64,000 nt of DNA, from NCBI GenBank assembly GCA_963724435.1, contig CAVRUN010000004.1, positions 1-64,000 of the forward strand, in the 5' to 3' direction. Under the pieces are notes generated by a model. The model worked only from the letters and a program-made list of their open reading frames with translations. It was not told the DNA's origin and made no database searches. The DNA comes from AP-15 sp963724435 (GTDB lineage: Bacteria > Pseudomonadota > Alphaproteobacteria > ATCC43930 > CGMCC-115725). Below are positions 63,843 to 64,000 of this stretch, piece by piece. The position numbers were made by a program, and so were the translations under genes. Within the stretch, counting starts at the first letter, position 1; each line of letters begins with the position of its first letter.

Positions 63843-64000
63843 AGGTTTCTTCTCTAATACAAAAAGCACGTTTGATATAAATCCCGCTAGGTACACGCCA
63901 TGAATTCGAAAATCGTCCCGAAAGCCGAGGTATTTTGCCATACAACGCAGTTGATATGCTGATAAAAGGTTTAAATTCTCCTCGGAGGCAAAAAATTCCT

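Noticed and set aside
1..64000. CRISPR array or cas genes
   Set aside because: No regularly spaced direct repeats of 24-40 bp and no Cas-like protein were seen.

Overview
The window is GC-rich, densely coded DNA that I read as coming from a soil- or water-dwelling alphaproteobacterium. The signs are the DUF1127 mini-protein, the TolB/TPR regulators, the TRAP carboxylate transporter, the SnoaL-like proteins, a PEP-CTERM sorting signal, and a phage-type replication block integrated at tRNA-Glu. It looks like accessory, catabolic and mobile DNA. No ribosomal or central housekeeping operon is visible.

Layout. (1) 1-3860 is a mobile-element fragment of small genes (DUF932-like, a Cys-rich phage/plasmid protein, several short hypotheticals). 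Nearly every gene is preceded by its own copy of one two-part RNA leader: a hairpin with a CAGCAG-type loop, a GCGTC linker, and a second hairpin next to the Shine-Dalgarno. There are eight copies whose stems differ in sequence but still pair. (2) 4404-7510 holds a MetE-like Zn methyltransferase whose stop overlaps the start of a PAS-PAS hybrid histidine kinase. (3) 7511-9930 is decayed DNA: an IS21 trace, a frameshifted SEC-C gene and a 5'-truncated 2-hydroxyacid dehydrogenase. (4) 10164-29585 is a catabolic region. It has three amidohydrolase-2 genes, a VOC protein, a quinone reductase, a shikimate-dehydrogenase-like gene, and a wHTH-TolB-TPR regulator divergent from a SnoaL protein. A Rieske oxygenase, an alpha/beta-hydrolase-methyltransferase fusion, a CoA ligase, an enoyl-CoA hydratase, a molybdenum hydroxylase large subunit and an alcohol dehydrogenase remnant follow. 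(5) 30021-39500 is a phage-like integrative element: serine recombinase, prim-pol/helicase, PolA-type polymerase, ParB-like protein, HTH protein and tyrosine integrase, ending in a displaced 3' end of tRNA-Glu. (6) 39803-47473 holds a SnoaL/DoxX/quinone-reductase operon with a divergent LysR gene, and a DctPQM TRAP operon with a divergent FadR-type gene. (7) 47800-49051 is an IS5-like element. (8) 49253-61010 is a second catabolic cluster behind a second TolB/TPR regulator: DUF1127, FAD monooxygenase, Rieske oxygenase, SnoaL, chorismate mutase-like, VOC, two GFA plus FAD-oxidase pairs and a flavin monooxygenase. It is closed by two terminators. (9) 61617-63218 is an intact IS1380-type element next to a truncated family-2 glycosyltransferase.

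The catabolic genes suggest uptake of an organic acid, ring oxygenation and CoA-dependent breakdown of an aromatic or alicyclic compound; the substrate cannot be read from sequence. Many genes carry a single lesion (frameshift, in-frame stop or lost ATG). Because substitutions occur as well as indels, real decay is likely, but the reads should be checked before this is accepted.
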